Source: Cellulomonas hominis (lineage in GTDB: Bacteria; Actinomycetota; Actinomycetes; Actinomycetales; Cellulomonadaceae). Taken from it: a stretch of DNA of 64,000 nucleotides. This document shows, in pieces, positions 1 to 8,568 of the stretch. A program made the translations under genes and the position numbers. The stretch covers positions 620,001 through 684,000 of the forward strand of contig NZ_JACHDN010000001.1 of the NCBI RefSeq assembly GCF_014201095.1, in the 5' to 3' direction. Each line of letters starts with the position of its first letter. Position 1 is the stretch's first letter. Under the pieces are notes generated by a model, which searched no databases, had not been told where the DNA came from, and saw only the letters and a program-made list of their open reading frames with translations.

Positions 1-2
1 GG

Positions 3-359
3 GTGCTCGCGCTCGAGGCCCGCGTCTCCGGCCTGAACGCCCGGCTGTACGACCTGCTGCACGCGAGCCTCGGCATGCACTCCGAGCTCACCGGCATGAC
101 GTGGGAGGACGAGACCCGTCCCGCCGCCGAGCCGGCCGAGGAGGAGGACACCGACGAGTTCCACCTCGGGTTCGTCGTGAGCGTGCCCGCCGGCCCCGCC
201 GACCAGTCGATCGACGCCGTCCTCGGCATCGTCGACAACGGCGGCGCGGAGATCGTCGAGCGGCTCCTGGAGAGCGGCTACACCGTCGAGGGCTGGGGCG
301 CGTCCCGCGGGGCGCCGGTGACGTTCGACGACGACGGCGACGACCCGGAGGGCTCGTGA
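3..359 (+). CDS. Acidic hypothetical protein, 5' end cut by the window
   Basis: The frame is open from base 3, where a GTG happens to lie, and the true start may be upstream. The 118 visible residues begin with a leucine/alanine-rich helix-like segment. An acidic patch follows (PAEEEDTDE, about residues 44-52), then a compact domain ending in an Asp/Glu-rich tail. I do not recognise a family. It overlaps the epsilon-subunit gene by 3-4 nt (GTGA), so the two are probably co-translated. In actinobacteria the carboxylase beta subunit usually lies just upstream of the epsilon gene. This protein does not look like an AccD C-terminus, so it is an extra gene or sits between the two. Confidence 0.6.
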   Translation: MLALEARVSGLNARLYDLLHASLGMHSELTGMTWEDETRPAAEPAEEEDTDEFHLGFVVSVPAGPADQSIDAVLGIVDNGGAEIVERLLESGYTVEGWGASRGAPVTFDDDGDDPEGS

Positions 360-592
360 CCGCGCCGCAGGGGCCGTCCGCGGCGCACGTGCAGGTCGTG
401 CGCGGCACGCCGGACGACGTGGAGCTCGCCGCGCTCGTCGCCGGGCTGGTGGCCGCGGCCGGCGCCGGCGGGGACGAGCCGGACGGCGCGTGGTCCCCGC
501 GGGACGCCTGGTCCGACCGCGCGCGCACCGTCCGGGGCACGCAGAGCACCTGGCGGACCGGCCCGGACGCCTGGCGCCGCAGCCTGCGCTGA
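356..592 (+). CDS. accE: Acyl-CoA carboxylase epsilon subunit
   Basis: A 78-residue protein with the layout of the actinobacterial ACC epsilon family. It has an N-terminal VVRGTPDDVELAALVAG block (residues 14-30), a variable Gly/Ala spacer, then W-S plus a basic stretch and a terminal WRTGPDAWRRSLR. In mycobacteria and streptomycetes this subunit binds the AccA-AccD acetyl/propionyl-CoA carboxylase and stimulates it. The GTG start overlaps the stop of the preceding gene. The partner biotin-carrying subunit is encoded about 3.6 kb downstream, at 4215. Confidence 0.85.
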   Translation: MTAPQGPSAAHVQVVRGTPDDVELAALVAGLVAAAGAGGDEPDGAWSPRDAWSDRARTVRGTQSTWRTGPDAWRRSLR

Positions 593-642
593 CCCGCCGG
601 CCCGCGGCGGGGATCGGGACGAGCCGGCGGCCGCGGCGCGGG

Positions 643-648
643 TAGGGT
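643..648 (+). promoter_or_regulatory. -10 hexamer TAGGGT for the DUF885 gene
   Basis: TAGGGT lies 7 nt before the GTG at 656, so transcription would begin at or next to the start codon. No Shine-Dalgarno sequence is seen. This fits leaderless translation. Confidence 0.55.
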
Positions 649-655
649 CGGCCGG

Positions 656-2377
656 GTGAGCACCGCACCCACCCCCGACAGCCGCGCACCGGAGCGTGCC
701 GCGACCCCGATCGACGCCGTCGCCGACGCCTACGTCACGACGCTGGCGACCCTGAACCCGTTCGAGGCCACCGAGCTCGGCATCCCGGGTCACGACCACG
801 AGGTCACCGACCTGTCCCCCGCCGGGCACGAGGCCCGCGCCGAGGCCGCCCGCGCCACGCTGCGCGCCCTGGACGGCCTGGCCCCCGCCGACGAGGTGGA
901 CGAGGTCACCCTCGCGGCCATGCGGGAGCGCCTGGGCCTCGACGTCGAGCTGCACGAGTCCGGCGAGGTCCTCGCCGACCTCAACGTCATCGCCTCACCC
1001 GTGCAGGGCCTGCGGGACGTCTTCGACATCATGTCGACCGACGGCCCGGACGCCTGGTCCGCGATCGCGCAGCGCCTCGCCGGCCTGCCCTCCGCGGGCG
1101 CCGGCTACGTCGAGTCCCTGCGCCTGGCGGCGTCGAAGGGCCGCGTCCCGGCCGTCCGGCAGGTGCGCGAGGCCCTGGCCCAGGCCGAGGAGCTCGCGGA
1201 CCCGTCGACGTCCTTCTTCACCGGCTTCGTCACCGGCGCCGAGGCGAAGGCGGCCGTCGAGGCCGCGGGCGACGGGCTGCGCGCCGACCTCGAGCGCGGC
1301 GCGGAGGCCGCCCGGCAGACCTACGCCGAGCTCGTCACGTTCCTGCGCGACGAGCTCGCGCCGCAGGCGCCCGAGGCCGACGCCGCCGGGCGCGACCGGT
1401 ACGCCCTGTGGTCCCGGTACTTCCTGGGCGCGGCGGTCGACCTCGACGAGACGTACCAGTGGGGGCTCGAGGAGCTCGACCGCGTCGTCGCCGAGCAGGA
1501 GCGGGTCGCCGCGGAGATCGCCGGCCCCGGCGCGACCGTCGAGCAGGCCGTCGCCGCCCTCGACGCCGACCCGTCCCGCCGCCTGGAGGGCACGGAGGCG
1601 CTGCGCGCGTGGATGCAGGAGACCTCGGACGCCGCGGTCGCCGCCCTGGACGGCGTGCACTTCAGCATCCCGGACCCGATCCGCACCCTGGAGTGCCGGA
1701 TCGCACCGACGCAGAACGGCGGCATCTACTACACCGGCCCCTCGGACGACTTCAGCCGCCCGGGCCGCATGTGGTGGTCCGTGCCGCCGGAGGTCACGAC
1801 CTTCAACACCTGGCGCGAGAAGACGACCGTCTACCACGAGGGCGTCCCCGGCCACCACCTGCAGATCGGCCAGGCCGTGTACCAGCGGGCGACCCTGAAC
1901 TCCTGGCGCCGGCTCGCGTGCTGGGTGTCCGGGCACGGCGAGGGCTGGGCGCTGTACGCCGAGCGGCTCATGGCGGACCTCGGCTTCCTCGACGACCCGG
2001 GCGACCGGCTCGGCATGCTCGACGGGCAGCGGATGCGCGCCGCCCGCGTCGTGCTGGACCTGGGCGTGCACCTCGGCCTGCCGGCCCCCGAGCGCTGGGG
2101 CGGCGGCACCTGGGACGCCGACAAGGCCTGGGAGTTCCTGCGGGCCAACGTCAACATGCCCGAGCAGTTCGTCCGGTTCGAGCTGAACCGGTACCTCGGC
2201 TGGCCCGGGCAGGCGCCCGCCTACAAGATCGGGCAGCGCATCTGGGAGCAGGTGCGCGACGGCGCCGCGGCGTCCGCACAGGCCCGCGGCGAGGCGTTCG
2301 ACCTGCGCGAGTTCCACGCCCGCGCGCTCGGCATGGGCGCGCTGCCGCTCGACGTGCTGCGGGGCGCGCTGTCCTGA
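656..2377 (+). CDS. DUF885 family protein, probable metallopeptidase-like
   Basis: A 573-residue protein of the DUF885 family. Its conserved C-terminal half contains YHEGVPGHHLQ, with H394, E395 and H400 arranged like a widened HExxH zinc motif, and a downstream GHGEGWALYAERL segment (about residues 423-435). Members are thought to be zinc peptidase-like but most have no assigned substrate. There is no signal peptide, so it is probably cytosolic. It stands alone between the accE and VKOR genes. The GTG start is chosen because a TAGGGT hexamer precedes it by 7 nt. Confidence 0.85.
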   Translation: MSTAPTPDSRAPERAATPIDAVADAYVTTLATLNPFEATELGIPGHDHEVTDLSPAGHEARAEAARATLRALDGLAPADEVDEVTLAAMRERLGLDVELHESGEVLADLNVIASPVQGLRDVFDIMSTDGPDAWSAIAQRLAGLPSAGAGYVESLRLAASKGRVPAVRQVREALAQAEELADPSTSFFTGFVTGAEAKAAVEAAGDGLRADLERGAEAARQTYAELVTFLRDELAPQAPEADAAGRDRYALWSRYFLGAAVDLDETYQWGLEELDRVVAEQERVAAEIAGPGATVEQAVAALDADPSRRLEGTEALRAWMQETSDAAVAALDGVHFSIPDPIRTLECRIAPTQNGGIYYTGPSDDFSRPGRMWWSVPPEVTTFNTWREKTTVYHEGVPGHHLQIGQAVYQRATLNSWRRLACWVSGHGEGWALYAERLMADLGFLDDPGDRLGMLDGQRMRAARVVLDLGVHLGLPAPERWGGGTWDADKAWEFLRANVNMPEQFVRFELNRYLGWPGQAPAYKIGQRIWEQVRDGAAASAQARGEAFDLREFHARALGMGALPLDVLRGALS

Positions 2378-2395
2378 GACCGCGCCGCACCACGC

Positions 2396-2437
2396 ACGAC
2401 GGCCCCGGTCCCTCGCGAGAGGGTCCGGGGCCGTCGT
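2396..2437. terminator. Bidirectional hairpin between converging genes
   Basis: A perfect 13-bp stem (ACGACGGCCCCGG with its complement, 2396-2408 and 2425-2437) encloses a second 5-bp stem, CCCTC/GAGGG, capped by GCGA. It lies 18 nt after the DUF885 stop and 26 nt after the VKOR stop on the other strand. There is no U tract, as is usual in such GC-rich genomes. Confidence 0.75.
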
Positions 2438-2463
2438 CGTGCGCGGCGGGGTGCGCCGCCGCG

Positions 2464-3147
2464 TCAGGCGAGCAGCGAGGGCCCGTACTTGAGGACCACC
2501 ATCGCGGCGAACGCCACGAGCCACGCGGCCGTGACGTACCAGTCGGTGCCGGCGGCCACGAAGTCGCGGGCCCACTGCCCGGCGCGGCCCGGCAGGCGCA
2601 GGTGCCCGTCGCGGACGTTCCACCGGGTCAGCCCGGCCCACACGAGCGTCGTGGTCACCGTGATGAGCAGGCACCAGGGGCACAGCACCCGGATGACGAA
2701 GTACGACTCCAGGAACAACCAGTACGCGAACAGCAGGGCGATCGTGTACAGCGCCTGGGTGCCGAGCATGAACCAGCGGGGGAACCGCACGCCGCCGATC
2801 GCCGCGACCGAGATCGTGATGACCACGCACTCGAAGGCGATCCCCAGGAACGCGTTCGGGAACCCGAGCAGCTGCGCCTGCCACGTGCTCGCGACCGTCG
2901 AGCACGAGATGACCGAGGACAGGTCGCAGCCGAACGAGGCGTCCGGGTCCGCGGCGAGGTGCCACGCCTCGATCGACAGCACGAACGAGGTGTAGAGCCC
3001 GAGGACCCCGGACACGACCATCTCGATCGCCGTGCGCCGGCGCCACGCGCGCCGGGGCGGCGAGTCCGGGTCGGGGTCGACGGGGTCGGTCAGGTCGGTG
3101 GGCGTGGGCGCGACCGCGGCACCCTGCAGCTCCGTCACGCTGGTCAT
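2464..3147 (-). CDS. Vitamin K epoxide reductase (VKOR) family membrane protein
   Basis: A 227-residue integral membrane protein of the bacterial VKOR family. These proteins reoxidise a DsbA-like oxidase for extracytoplasmic disulfide formation, passing electrons to quinone. Both cysteine pairs are visible: C74 and C82 in GCDLSSVISC, and the CPWC active site at C156 and C159. About five hydrophobic segments follow a charged, proline-rich N-terminus of about 36 residues. The ATG at 3147 is chosen because the protein then begins at family length. A longer upstream frame runs antisense to maf and is not credible. No DsbA partner gene is in the window. Confidence 0.9.
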   Translation of the reverse strand: MTSVTELQGAAVAPTPTDLTDPVDPDPDSPPRRAWRRRTAIEMVVSGVLGLYTSFVLSIEAWHLAADPDASFGCDLSSVISCSTVASTWQAQLLGFPNAFLGIAFECVVITISVAAIGGVRFPRWFMLGTQALYTIALLFAYWLFLESYFVIRVLCPWCLLITVTTTLVWAGLTRWNVRDGHLRLPGRAGQWARDFVAAGTDWYVTAAWLVAFAAMVVLKYGPSLLA

Positions 3148-3207
3148 CGTGCCACCCTCCCCTGGACGTTCCCGGGACATCATCGGCATCCGGGGGGTGT
3201 GGCCACA

Positions 3208-3221
3208 GGGACGTACGTCCC
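3208..3221. promoter_or_regulatory. 14-bp palindrome between VKOR and maf
   Basis: GGGACGTACGTCCC is a perfect palindrome in the 114-bp divergent spacer. It lies 61 nt upstream of the VKOR start and 28 nt before the maf -10 hexamer. It is a plausible operator, but no regulator is identified. Confidence 0.35.
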
Positions 3222-3248
3222 CGGGGCGGCGAGCGGCGGACGTCCCCG

Positions 3249-3254
3249 TAGGCT
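3249..3254 (+). promoter_or_regulatory. -10 hexamer TAGGCT for maf
   Basis: TAGGCT ends 7 nt before the GTG of maf, consistent with a leaderless transcript. Confidence 0.5.
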
Positions 3255-3261
3255 CGCTGCC

Positions 3262-3873
3262 GTGACCTCCCTCGTGCTGGCCTCCGCGTCCCCCGCCCGG
3301 CTCGCGACCCTGCGGTCCGCCGGCATCGAGCCCCTCGTCGCGGTGTCCGCCGTCGACGAGCCGGCCGTCCTGGCCGCCGCGGGGGACGTCCCGCCGGCGG
3401 AGGCCGTGCTGCTGCTCGCGCGGGCGAAGGCCCGCGACGTGGCGCCGGCGCACCCGGGCGCGCTGGTGCTGGGCTGCGACTCGATGCTGGAACTCGACGG
3501 CGCGGTGCTGGGCAAGCCCGCCGACGCCGCGGACGCCGCGGACCGGTGGCGCGCCATGCGCGGGCGCGCGGGCCGGCTGCACACCGGGCACTGCCTGGTG
3601 GACGGCCGCGGCGGGCCGGCCGCCCCGGGCGAGGTCGGCGCCACGTCCACCACGGTGGTGCACTTCGCCGACCTCACCGACGAGGAGATCGCGGCGTACG
3701 TCGCCACGGGCGAGCCCCTGTGGGTCGCGGGCGCGTTCACGATCGACGGCCTGGGCGGCCCGTACGTCGAGCGCGTCGAGGGCGACCACCACGGCGTCGT
3801 CGGCCTGAGCCTGCCCCTGCTCCGCACCCTCCTCGCGCGGCGCGGCACCCCGATCCACACCCTCTGGGCCTGA
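3262..3873 (+). CDS. maf: Maf family nucleoside triphosphate pyrophosphatase
   Basis: A 203-residue Maf/YceF protein. The N-terminal LASASPAR (S8 and R13) is the phosphate-binding motif, D73 in GCDSM is the catalytic/metal position, and K85 lies in LGKP. The C-terminal AGAFTIDGLGG segment is also diagnostic. Family members hydrolyse non-canonical or modified dTTP/UTP/CTP-type nucleotides to the monophosphate plus pyrophosphate. In actinobacteria maf sits within the acyl-CoA carboxylase cluster, as here between accE and the biotin carboxylase gene. The GTG start follows a TAGGCT hexamer by 7 nt. Confidence 0.92.
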   Translation: MTSLVLASASPARLATLRSAGIEPLVAVSAVDEPAVLAAAGDVPPAEAVLLLARAKARDVAPAHPGALVLGCDSMLELDGAVLGKPADAADAADRWRAMRGRAGRLHTGHCLVDGRGGPAAPGEVGATSTTVVHFADLTDEEIAAYVATGEPLWVAGAFTIDGLGGPYVERVEGDHHGVVGLSLPLLRTLLARRGTPIHTLWA

Positions 3874-4203
3874 CCGCACGCACCGTCCGCGCACCCTCCG
3901 CGCGCCCGGGGCACCCCGCGCGCATCCGCGGCGCCTCGCGGCGCACCCCCTCGGCACCCGGCATGCCCCCTCGGCTCGCCGACCTCGTCGGCGGACCGTG
4001 CTCGGGTCCGGCGCAGGCGCCCCTCGGGGCACCGTCGGCGAGGTCGCGCGTTTGTCCCGTCCGGACAAGGCCGTCCGGGGCAGGCGGGCCGTCCGACGCC
4101 AGGGCGTTGCCGGAACCTCCAAGCCGCGAGCACGCCAGGTGGGCGGTTCCGCAATCTTGGCGGCGCGCCTCCCCGCGAGCGTGATCGCCGCCGCCCCTCG
4201 CGT
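3874..4203. other. Non-coding spacer upstream of the biotin carboxylase gene
   Basis: About 330 nt with no credible gene on either strand. It is C/G-rich and slightly repetitive near 3880-3990 (repeated CGCGC and GGCACCC blocks). It contains one small inverted repeat (4052-4068) and ends in the accA promoter. I see no RNA gene. Confidence 0.6.
4052..4068. repeat. Small inverted repeat TTGTCC-N5-GGACAA
   Basis: Six-bp arms at 4052-4057 and 4063-4068 lie about 140 nt upstream of the carboxylase -10. A related TTTGTCCGGAC stretch occurs near 54309, upstream of the VanW gene. It could be an operator, but chance is not excluded. Confidence 0.25.
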
Positions 4204-4209
4204 TACCGT
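4204..4209 (+). promoter_or_regulatory. -10 hexamer TACCGT for accA
   Basis: TACCGT ends 5 nt before the GTG at 4215. The spacing suggests a leaderless mRNA, and no ribosome binding site is apparent. Confidence 0.4.
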
Positions 4210-4214
4210 GAGCC

Positions 4215-6014
4215 GTGCCCCGCATCTCGAAGGTCCTCGTCGCGAACCGCGGCGAGATCGCCGTCCGCATCGCCCGCGCCTGCCGCGACGCCGGCATCGG
4301 CTCCGTCGCCGTCTACGCGGACCCCGACCGCGAGGCGCTGCACGTGCGCGTCGCGGACGAGGCGTACGCCCTGGACGGAGCCCGGGCGGCCGAGACCTAC
4401 CTCGACGTCGCGAAGCTGCTCGACGTGGCCCGCCGGTCCGGCGCGGACGCCGTGCACCCCGGATACGGGTTCCTGTCGGAGAACGCCGAGTTCGCCCAGG
4501 CGGTCATCGACGCCGGCCTGACGTGGGTCGGGCCGCCGCCGTCGGCGATCCGCGAGCTCGGCGACAAGGTCAGCGCCCGGCACATCGCTCAGCGCGCCGG
4601 CGCCCCGCTGGTGGCCGGCACCCCGGACCCGGTGTCCGGCGCGGCGGAGGTGCACGCGTTCGTCGCCGAGCACGGCCTGCCGGTGGCGATCAAGGCGGCG
4701 TTCGGCGGCGGCGGCCGCGGGCTCAAGGTCGCCCGCACCGAGGACGAGATCGACGAGCTGTACGACTCCGCGGTCCGCGAGGCGACGGCGGCGTTCGGCC
4801 GGGGCGAGTGCTTCGTCGAGCGGTACCTGGACCGCCCGCGGCACGTGGAGACGCAGTGCCTCGCGGACTCCCGCGGCACGGTCGTCGTCGTGTCCACCCG
4901 CGACTGCTCCCTGCAGCGCCGGCACCAGAAGCTGGTCGAGGAGGCCCCGGCGCCGTTCCTCACCGACGCGCAGCGCGCGCAGCTCGTCGACGCGTCGGTC
5001 GCCATCCTCCAGGAGGCCGGCTACGTCGGCGCGGGCACCTGCGAGTTCCTGGTCGCCGCCGACGGGACCATCTCGTTCCTCGAGGTGAACACCCGGCTCC
5101 AGGTGGAGCACCCGGTCTCCGAGGAGATCAGCGGCATCGACCTGGTGCGCGAGCAGCTCCGCATCGCGGCGGGCGAGCCGCTGGGCTACGACCACGTCGA
5201 GACCCGCGGGCACTCCTTCGAGTTCCGCCTGAACGGCGAGGACCCGGCCGCCGGGTTCCTGCCCGCCCCCGGCCGCATCACGACGCTGCGCTTCCCGGCA
5301 GGCCCGGGCGTCCGCGTGGACTCCGGCGTGGTCGAGGGCGACACGGTGTCCGGCGCGTTCGACTCGATGATCGCGAAGCTCGTCGTCACCGGCGCGACCC
5401 GGCAGCAGGCCGCCGAGCGCGCCCGCCGCGCGCTGGCCGAGCTCGAGATCGCCGGCATCCCGACCGTCGTGCCGTTCCACCGCGCGGTGATGGCCGAGCC
5501 GGCGTTCGTGCCGGCCGACCCGCAGCAGCCGTTCGCGGTGCACACCCGCTGGATCGAGACGGAGTTCGCGGACCGGCTCCCGGCCCTGACCGGCGCCCCC
5601 GCCGTCACCGCGCCGAGCGCCGACGAGGACGACGTGCCCACCGAGCTCGAGCGCGTCGTCGTCGAGGTCGGCGGCAAGCGCCTGGAGGTCGTGCTGCCCG
5701 CCGCCCTCGCGCTCCGCGCCGGCCGCGGCGGCCGCACCCCGGCAGGCCCCCGGCGCGCGGCGCCGCGCCGCTCCGGCACCCGGACGGTCGCCGCGTCGGG
5801 GAACACCCTGACCTCCCCCATGCAGGGCACCATCGTCAAGGTGGCCGTCGGCGAGGGCGACCGGGTGGCCGAGGGCGATCTCGTCGTCGTGCTCGAGGCC
5901 ATGAAGATGGAGCAGCCGCTGGTCGCGCACCGCGCGGGCACCGTGGCGTCGCTGTCCGCGGGCGTCGGCGGCATGGTCGCCGCCGGGTCCGCGATCTGCG
6001 AGATCGTCGACTGA
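4215..6014 (+). CDS. accA3: Acetyl/propionyl-CoA carboxylase alpha subunit (biotin carboxylase plus BCCP)
   Basis: A 599-residue fused biotin carboxylase and biotin carboxyl carrier protein, as in mycobacterial AccA3. The N-terminal carboxylase domain opens with [13 protein letters not shown]. The ATP-grasp glycine loop is K160[12 protein letters not shown], and [10 protein letters not shown] is near residue 295. The carrier domain occupies the last 70 or so residues, with the biotinylated K564 in EAMKMEQP, 35 residues from the end. It carboxylates biotin, and an AccD beta subunit (not in the window) transfers the carboxyl group to acyl-CoA for fatty-acid synthesis. Confidence 0.95.
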   Translation: MPRISKVLVANRGEIAVRIARACRDAGIGSVAVYADPDREALHVRVADEAYALDGARAAETYLDVAKLLDVARRSGADAVHPGYGFLSENAEFAQAVIDAGLTWVGPPPSAIRELGDKVSARHIAQRAGAPLVAGTPDPVSGAAEVHAFVAEHGLPVAIKAAFGGGGRGLKVARTEDEIDELYDSAVREATAAFGRGECFVERYLDRPRHVETQCLADSRGTVVVVSTRDCSLQRRHQKLVEEAPAPFLTDAQRAQLVDASVAILQEAGYVGAGTCEFLVAADGTISFLEVNTRLQVEHPVSEEISGIDLVREQLRIAAGEPLGYDHVETRGHSFEFRLNGEDPAAGFLPAPGRITTLRFPAGPGVRVDSGVVEGDTVSGAFDSMIAKLVVTGATRQQAAERARRALAELEIAGIPTVVPFHRAVMAEPAFVPADPQQPFAVHTRWIETEFADRLPALTGAPAVTAPSADEDDVPTELERVVVEVGGKRLEVVLPAALALRAGRGGRTPAGPRRAAPRRSGTRTVAASGNTLTSPMQGTIVKVAVGEGDRVAEGDLVVVLEAMKMEQPLVAHRAGTVASLSAGVGGMVAAGSAICEIVD

Positions 6015-6024
6015 GGGCGCGCGG

Positions 6025-6525
6025 ATGACGGTCGGCCGCCCGCGGCACCCCGGCGACGGCTGGGTGGAGTGCCGCTGCGGGCGGCGGCACTGGGGGCTGT
6101 CGGGCGCGGCCGGTCTGCTGCTGGCGCGCCCCGCGGACGGCGCCGGCGCCGCGGCCGTCGTGCTGCAGCACCGCGCCCCGTGGAGCGACCAGGGCGGCAC
6201 CTGGGGGCTGCCCGGCGGTGCCCGGCACACCGGGGAGGACGCGCGGTCGGCGGCGCTGCGCGAGGCGGCGGAGGAGGCCGGCATCGACGCGGCGTCGGTC
6301 CGCGTCGTCGGGGAGCACGTGCTGGACCACGAGGACTGGTCGTACACGACGGTCGTCGCGGTGGCCGACGGGCCGGTCGACGCCCGGCCGACCGACGACG
6401 AGAGCCTGGCGATCGCCTGGGTCGCGCTGGACGACGTGCCGGCGCTGCCGCTGCTGCCCGCGTTCGCCGACGCGTGGCCGGCCCTGCGCGCGGGCCTGCC
6501 GGCCGAGGTCGAGCGCCCCGCCTGA
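6025..6525 (+). CDS. Nudix hydrolase
   Basis: A 166-residue protein with a full Nudix box at residues 65-87 (G65, E71, R79, E80, E83, E84, G86). It hydrolyses some nucleoside diphosphate linked to X; the substrate cannot be read from the sequence. The N-terminus WVECRCGRRHWG, with two cysteines and a histidine, recurs in actinobacterial relatives. The ATG lies 10 nt after the carboxylase stop, so the two are probably co-transcribed. Confidence 0.9.
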   Translation: MTVGRPRHPGDGWVECRCGRRHWGLSGAAGLLLARPADGAGAAAVVLQHRAPWSDQGGTWGLPGGARHTGEDARSAALREAAEEAGIDAASVRVVGEHVLDHEDWSYTTVVAVADGPVDARPTDDESLAIAWVALDDVPALPLLPAFADAWPALRAGLPAEVERPA

Positions 6526-6588
6526 CCTGCGGCACGGCCCGCGAACCCGGGGCTGTGGACCACCACCCGGACGCGCCGTCCCCGGCGG

Positions 6589-6594
6589 TAGGTT
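6589..6594 (+). promoter_or_regulatory. -10 hexamer TAGGTT for the EEP-domain gene
   Basis: TAGGTT ends 6 nt before the ATG at 6601, the spacing expected of a leaderless transcript. Confidence 0.5.
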
Positions 6595-6600
6595 GGCCGG

Positions 6601-8565
6601 ATGACCGTCCCGTCGCCCGCGCGCCCCGCCACGCCCGCCTCCGGGAGCCCGCTGCCGCCCGACGCCGGGACGGCGACCCGGGTGTCGCTGCTCGCCCTGG
6701 TGGCGGTGCTGACGACCGACGTGGTGCGCGCGTCCGGCCCGGTGCTCGACCGCGCGTTCACGGTCGGCACGCTCACCGTGGCCCTCACCGCGCTGGTCAC
6801 GTTCGCCGGCGCCGGCCTCGTCGCCGCGGTCGCGCTGCTGGCCACCGGACGGCGCGGCACCGGCACCGCCTCCGGGCGCACCGTGCTGGCGGCGGTCGTC
6901 GCCACCGGCGTCCTCCGGCTCGTGACCCAGGCCGTGCACGACGAGGCCCGGTTCGTCGCGGGGCTGGTCACCGCGGCCCTCGCGGTCGCGACGCTCGTGC
7001 TCACCGCGACCCTCGTCGCCGGGCGCCCCGGCGGCGGCCGGCAGGCGGCGCTCGGCCTCACGCTCGGCTCCGGCCTGTCGGCCGCGCTGCAGCTCGCGCT
7101 CGGCACGTGGGACCCGCTGTGGCGCGGGGGCGTCGCCGGGACGGTCGTCGCGGTGCTGCTCGTGGCGCTGCCGGTCGCGCTCGCCGTCGTCGCCCGCGCG
7201 GAGGGCGCCACCGGCCGGCCGCGCCGCACCTGGGTGCTCGGCCCCGCGCTGGCGCTCGTGCTCATGGTGCTCGCGAACCCGGCGTTCGCCGCGTCGCAGT
7301 CGGGGCTGCCGCTCATGGTCGCCGGCACCGCGAGCGTGCTCGCGTCCGCGCTGACCGTCTGGGTGCTGCTGGTCCCGCGGGTCCTCGTCCCCGCGGTCCG
7401 GGTGTGGGCCGCCGTGCTGCTGCCCGTGGCCGTGGCGGTCGGCCTGCTCGTGACCGGGGTCGCGTCGCTCGTCGCGATCGTCGCCGCGGAGGCCGCCGCC
7501 GGGGTCGTGCTCGCGGCCGCGCTGAGCACCCGACGCCCCGCGCCCCCGGGGATCCCGCGCACGGCGCTCGCGACCGGGGGCGTCGGCCTCGGGCTCGTGG
7601 CCGTGCTGCTCGTGTACCTGCTCGACTACGACGTCCCGCTGCCGGTCGACAACGCCTGGGTCGTGGTGCTCGCGGCCGCGCTGCTCGCCGTGGGCGGGCT
7701 GCGCTGGCGGACCCCGAGCGCGCCGGTCGCGCCGCGGGAGCCGGCGCCGCCGCTGCGCGCGAACGCCCTGCGGTTCCTCGTGCTGCCGTCGGTGGCGCTG
7801 CTGCTGGTGGGCTGGTGGGCCTCCGCCGCGGGGCCGGCGACCGCCACCACGGACCGGGCAGGCGACGCGCTCGTGGTCCTCGACTGGAACCTGCACTACG
7901 GCGTCGCCGCGGACACGGCCGTGGACCTCGAGCAGATCGCCCGGACGATCGAGTCCTCGGCGCCCGACGTCGTCCTGCTGCAGGAGGTCGCGCGCGGCTG
8001 GGTGCTGGGCGGCGGCACGGACATGGCCACCTGGCTCGGTCACCGGCTCGGCATGGAGGTGGCGTTCGCCCCCGCCGCGGACCGGCAGTTCGGCAACGCG
8101 ATCCTGTCCCGGACGCCGCTGCGGGACGTCGAGGTGATCCACCTGCCGTACGGCGCGGGCCCGCAGAGCCGGTCCGCGCTCACCGCGGTCGTCGACGGGC
8201 CGGACGGCGGGCCCGTGCGGGTCACGTCCGTGCACCTGCAGCACCGCGACGACAACACGACCACCCGCCTGCACCAGCTCGCGGCGCTGGACGCGGCCCT
8301 GCCGGACGACGGGCCGTCCGTGCTCGGCGGGGACCTCAACGCCGAGCCGGGCTCCCCCGAGCTCGAGGCCGTGGACGCCGCCGGCTGGACCAGCGCGCTC
8401 GACACCGCGGGCGACCCGGCCGCCCTCACGCACCCGAGTGACGACCCGGAGGTGCGCATCGACTGGCTGCTCGGGCGCGGCGTGACGTTCGCGGACGCCC
8501 ACGTGGGCACCGACGACTCCTCCGACCACCTGCCCGTCGTCACGCTGGTGCGCGCCGGGGGCTGA
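6601..8565 (+). CDS. Polytopic membrane protein with C-terminal endonuclease/exonuclease/phosphatase domain
   Basis: A 654-residue two-part protein. Residues 20 to about 410 hold roughly eleven hydrophobic helices with few charged residues. Residues 423-654 form an EEP domain with its signature residues: D428-W-N430, E462 in LLQEV, H in SVHLQHRDD, D578-L-N580 and S-D-H643. EEP domains are metal-dependent phosphodiesterases acting on nucleic acids, phospholipids or inositol phosphates; the substrate here is unknown. If the membrane topology is even, the catalytic domain would face outward. It converges on lpdA with a 3-nt gap. Confidence 0.85.
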   Translation: MTVPSPARPATPASGSPLPPDAGTATRVSLLALVAVLTTDVVRASGPVLDRAFTVGTLTVALTALVTFAGAGLVAAVALLATGRRGTGTASGRTVLAAVVATGVLRLVTQAVHDEARFVAGLVTAALAVATLVLTATLVAGRPGGGRQAALGLTLGSGLSAALQLALGTWDPLWRGGVAGTVVAVLLVALPVALAVVARAEGATGRPRRTWVLGPALALVLMVLANPAFAASQSGLPLMVAGTASVLASALTVWVLLVPRVLVPAVRVWAAVLLPVAVAVGLLVTGVASLVAIVAAEAAAGVVLAAALSTRRPAPPGIPRTALATGGVGLGLVAVLLVYLLDYDVPLPVDNAWVVVLAAALLAVGGLRWRTPSAPVAPREPAPPLRANALRFLVLPSVALLLVGWWASAAGPATATTDRAGDALVVLDWNLHYGVAADTAVDLEQIARTIESSAPDVVLLQEVARGWVLGGGTDMATWLGHRLGMEVAFAPAADRQFGNAILSRTPLRDVEVIHLPYGAGPQSRSALTAVVDGPDGGPVRVTSVHLQHRDDNTTTRLHQLAALDAALPDDGPSVLGGDLNAEPGSPELEAVDAAGWTSALDTAGDPAALTHPSDDPEVRIDWLLGRGVTFADAHVGTDDSSDHLPVVTLVRAGG

Positions 8566-8568
8566 CCG

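Noticed and set aside
2464-4122. Long 552-codon frame including VKOR
   Set aside because: The upstream half is antisense to maf and has no membrane or family features. VKOR begins at the ATG at 3147.
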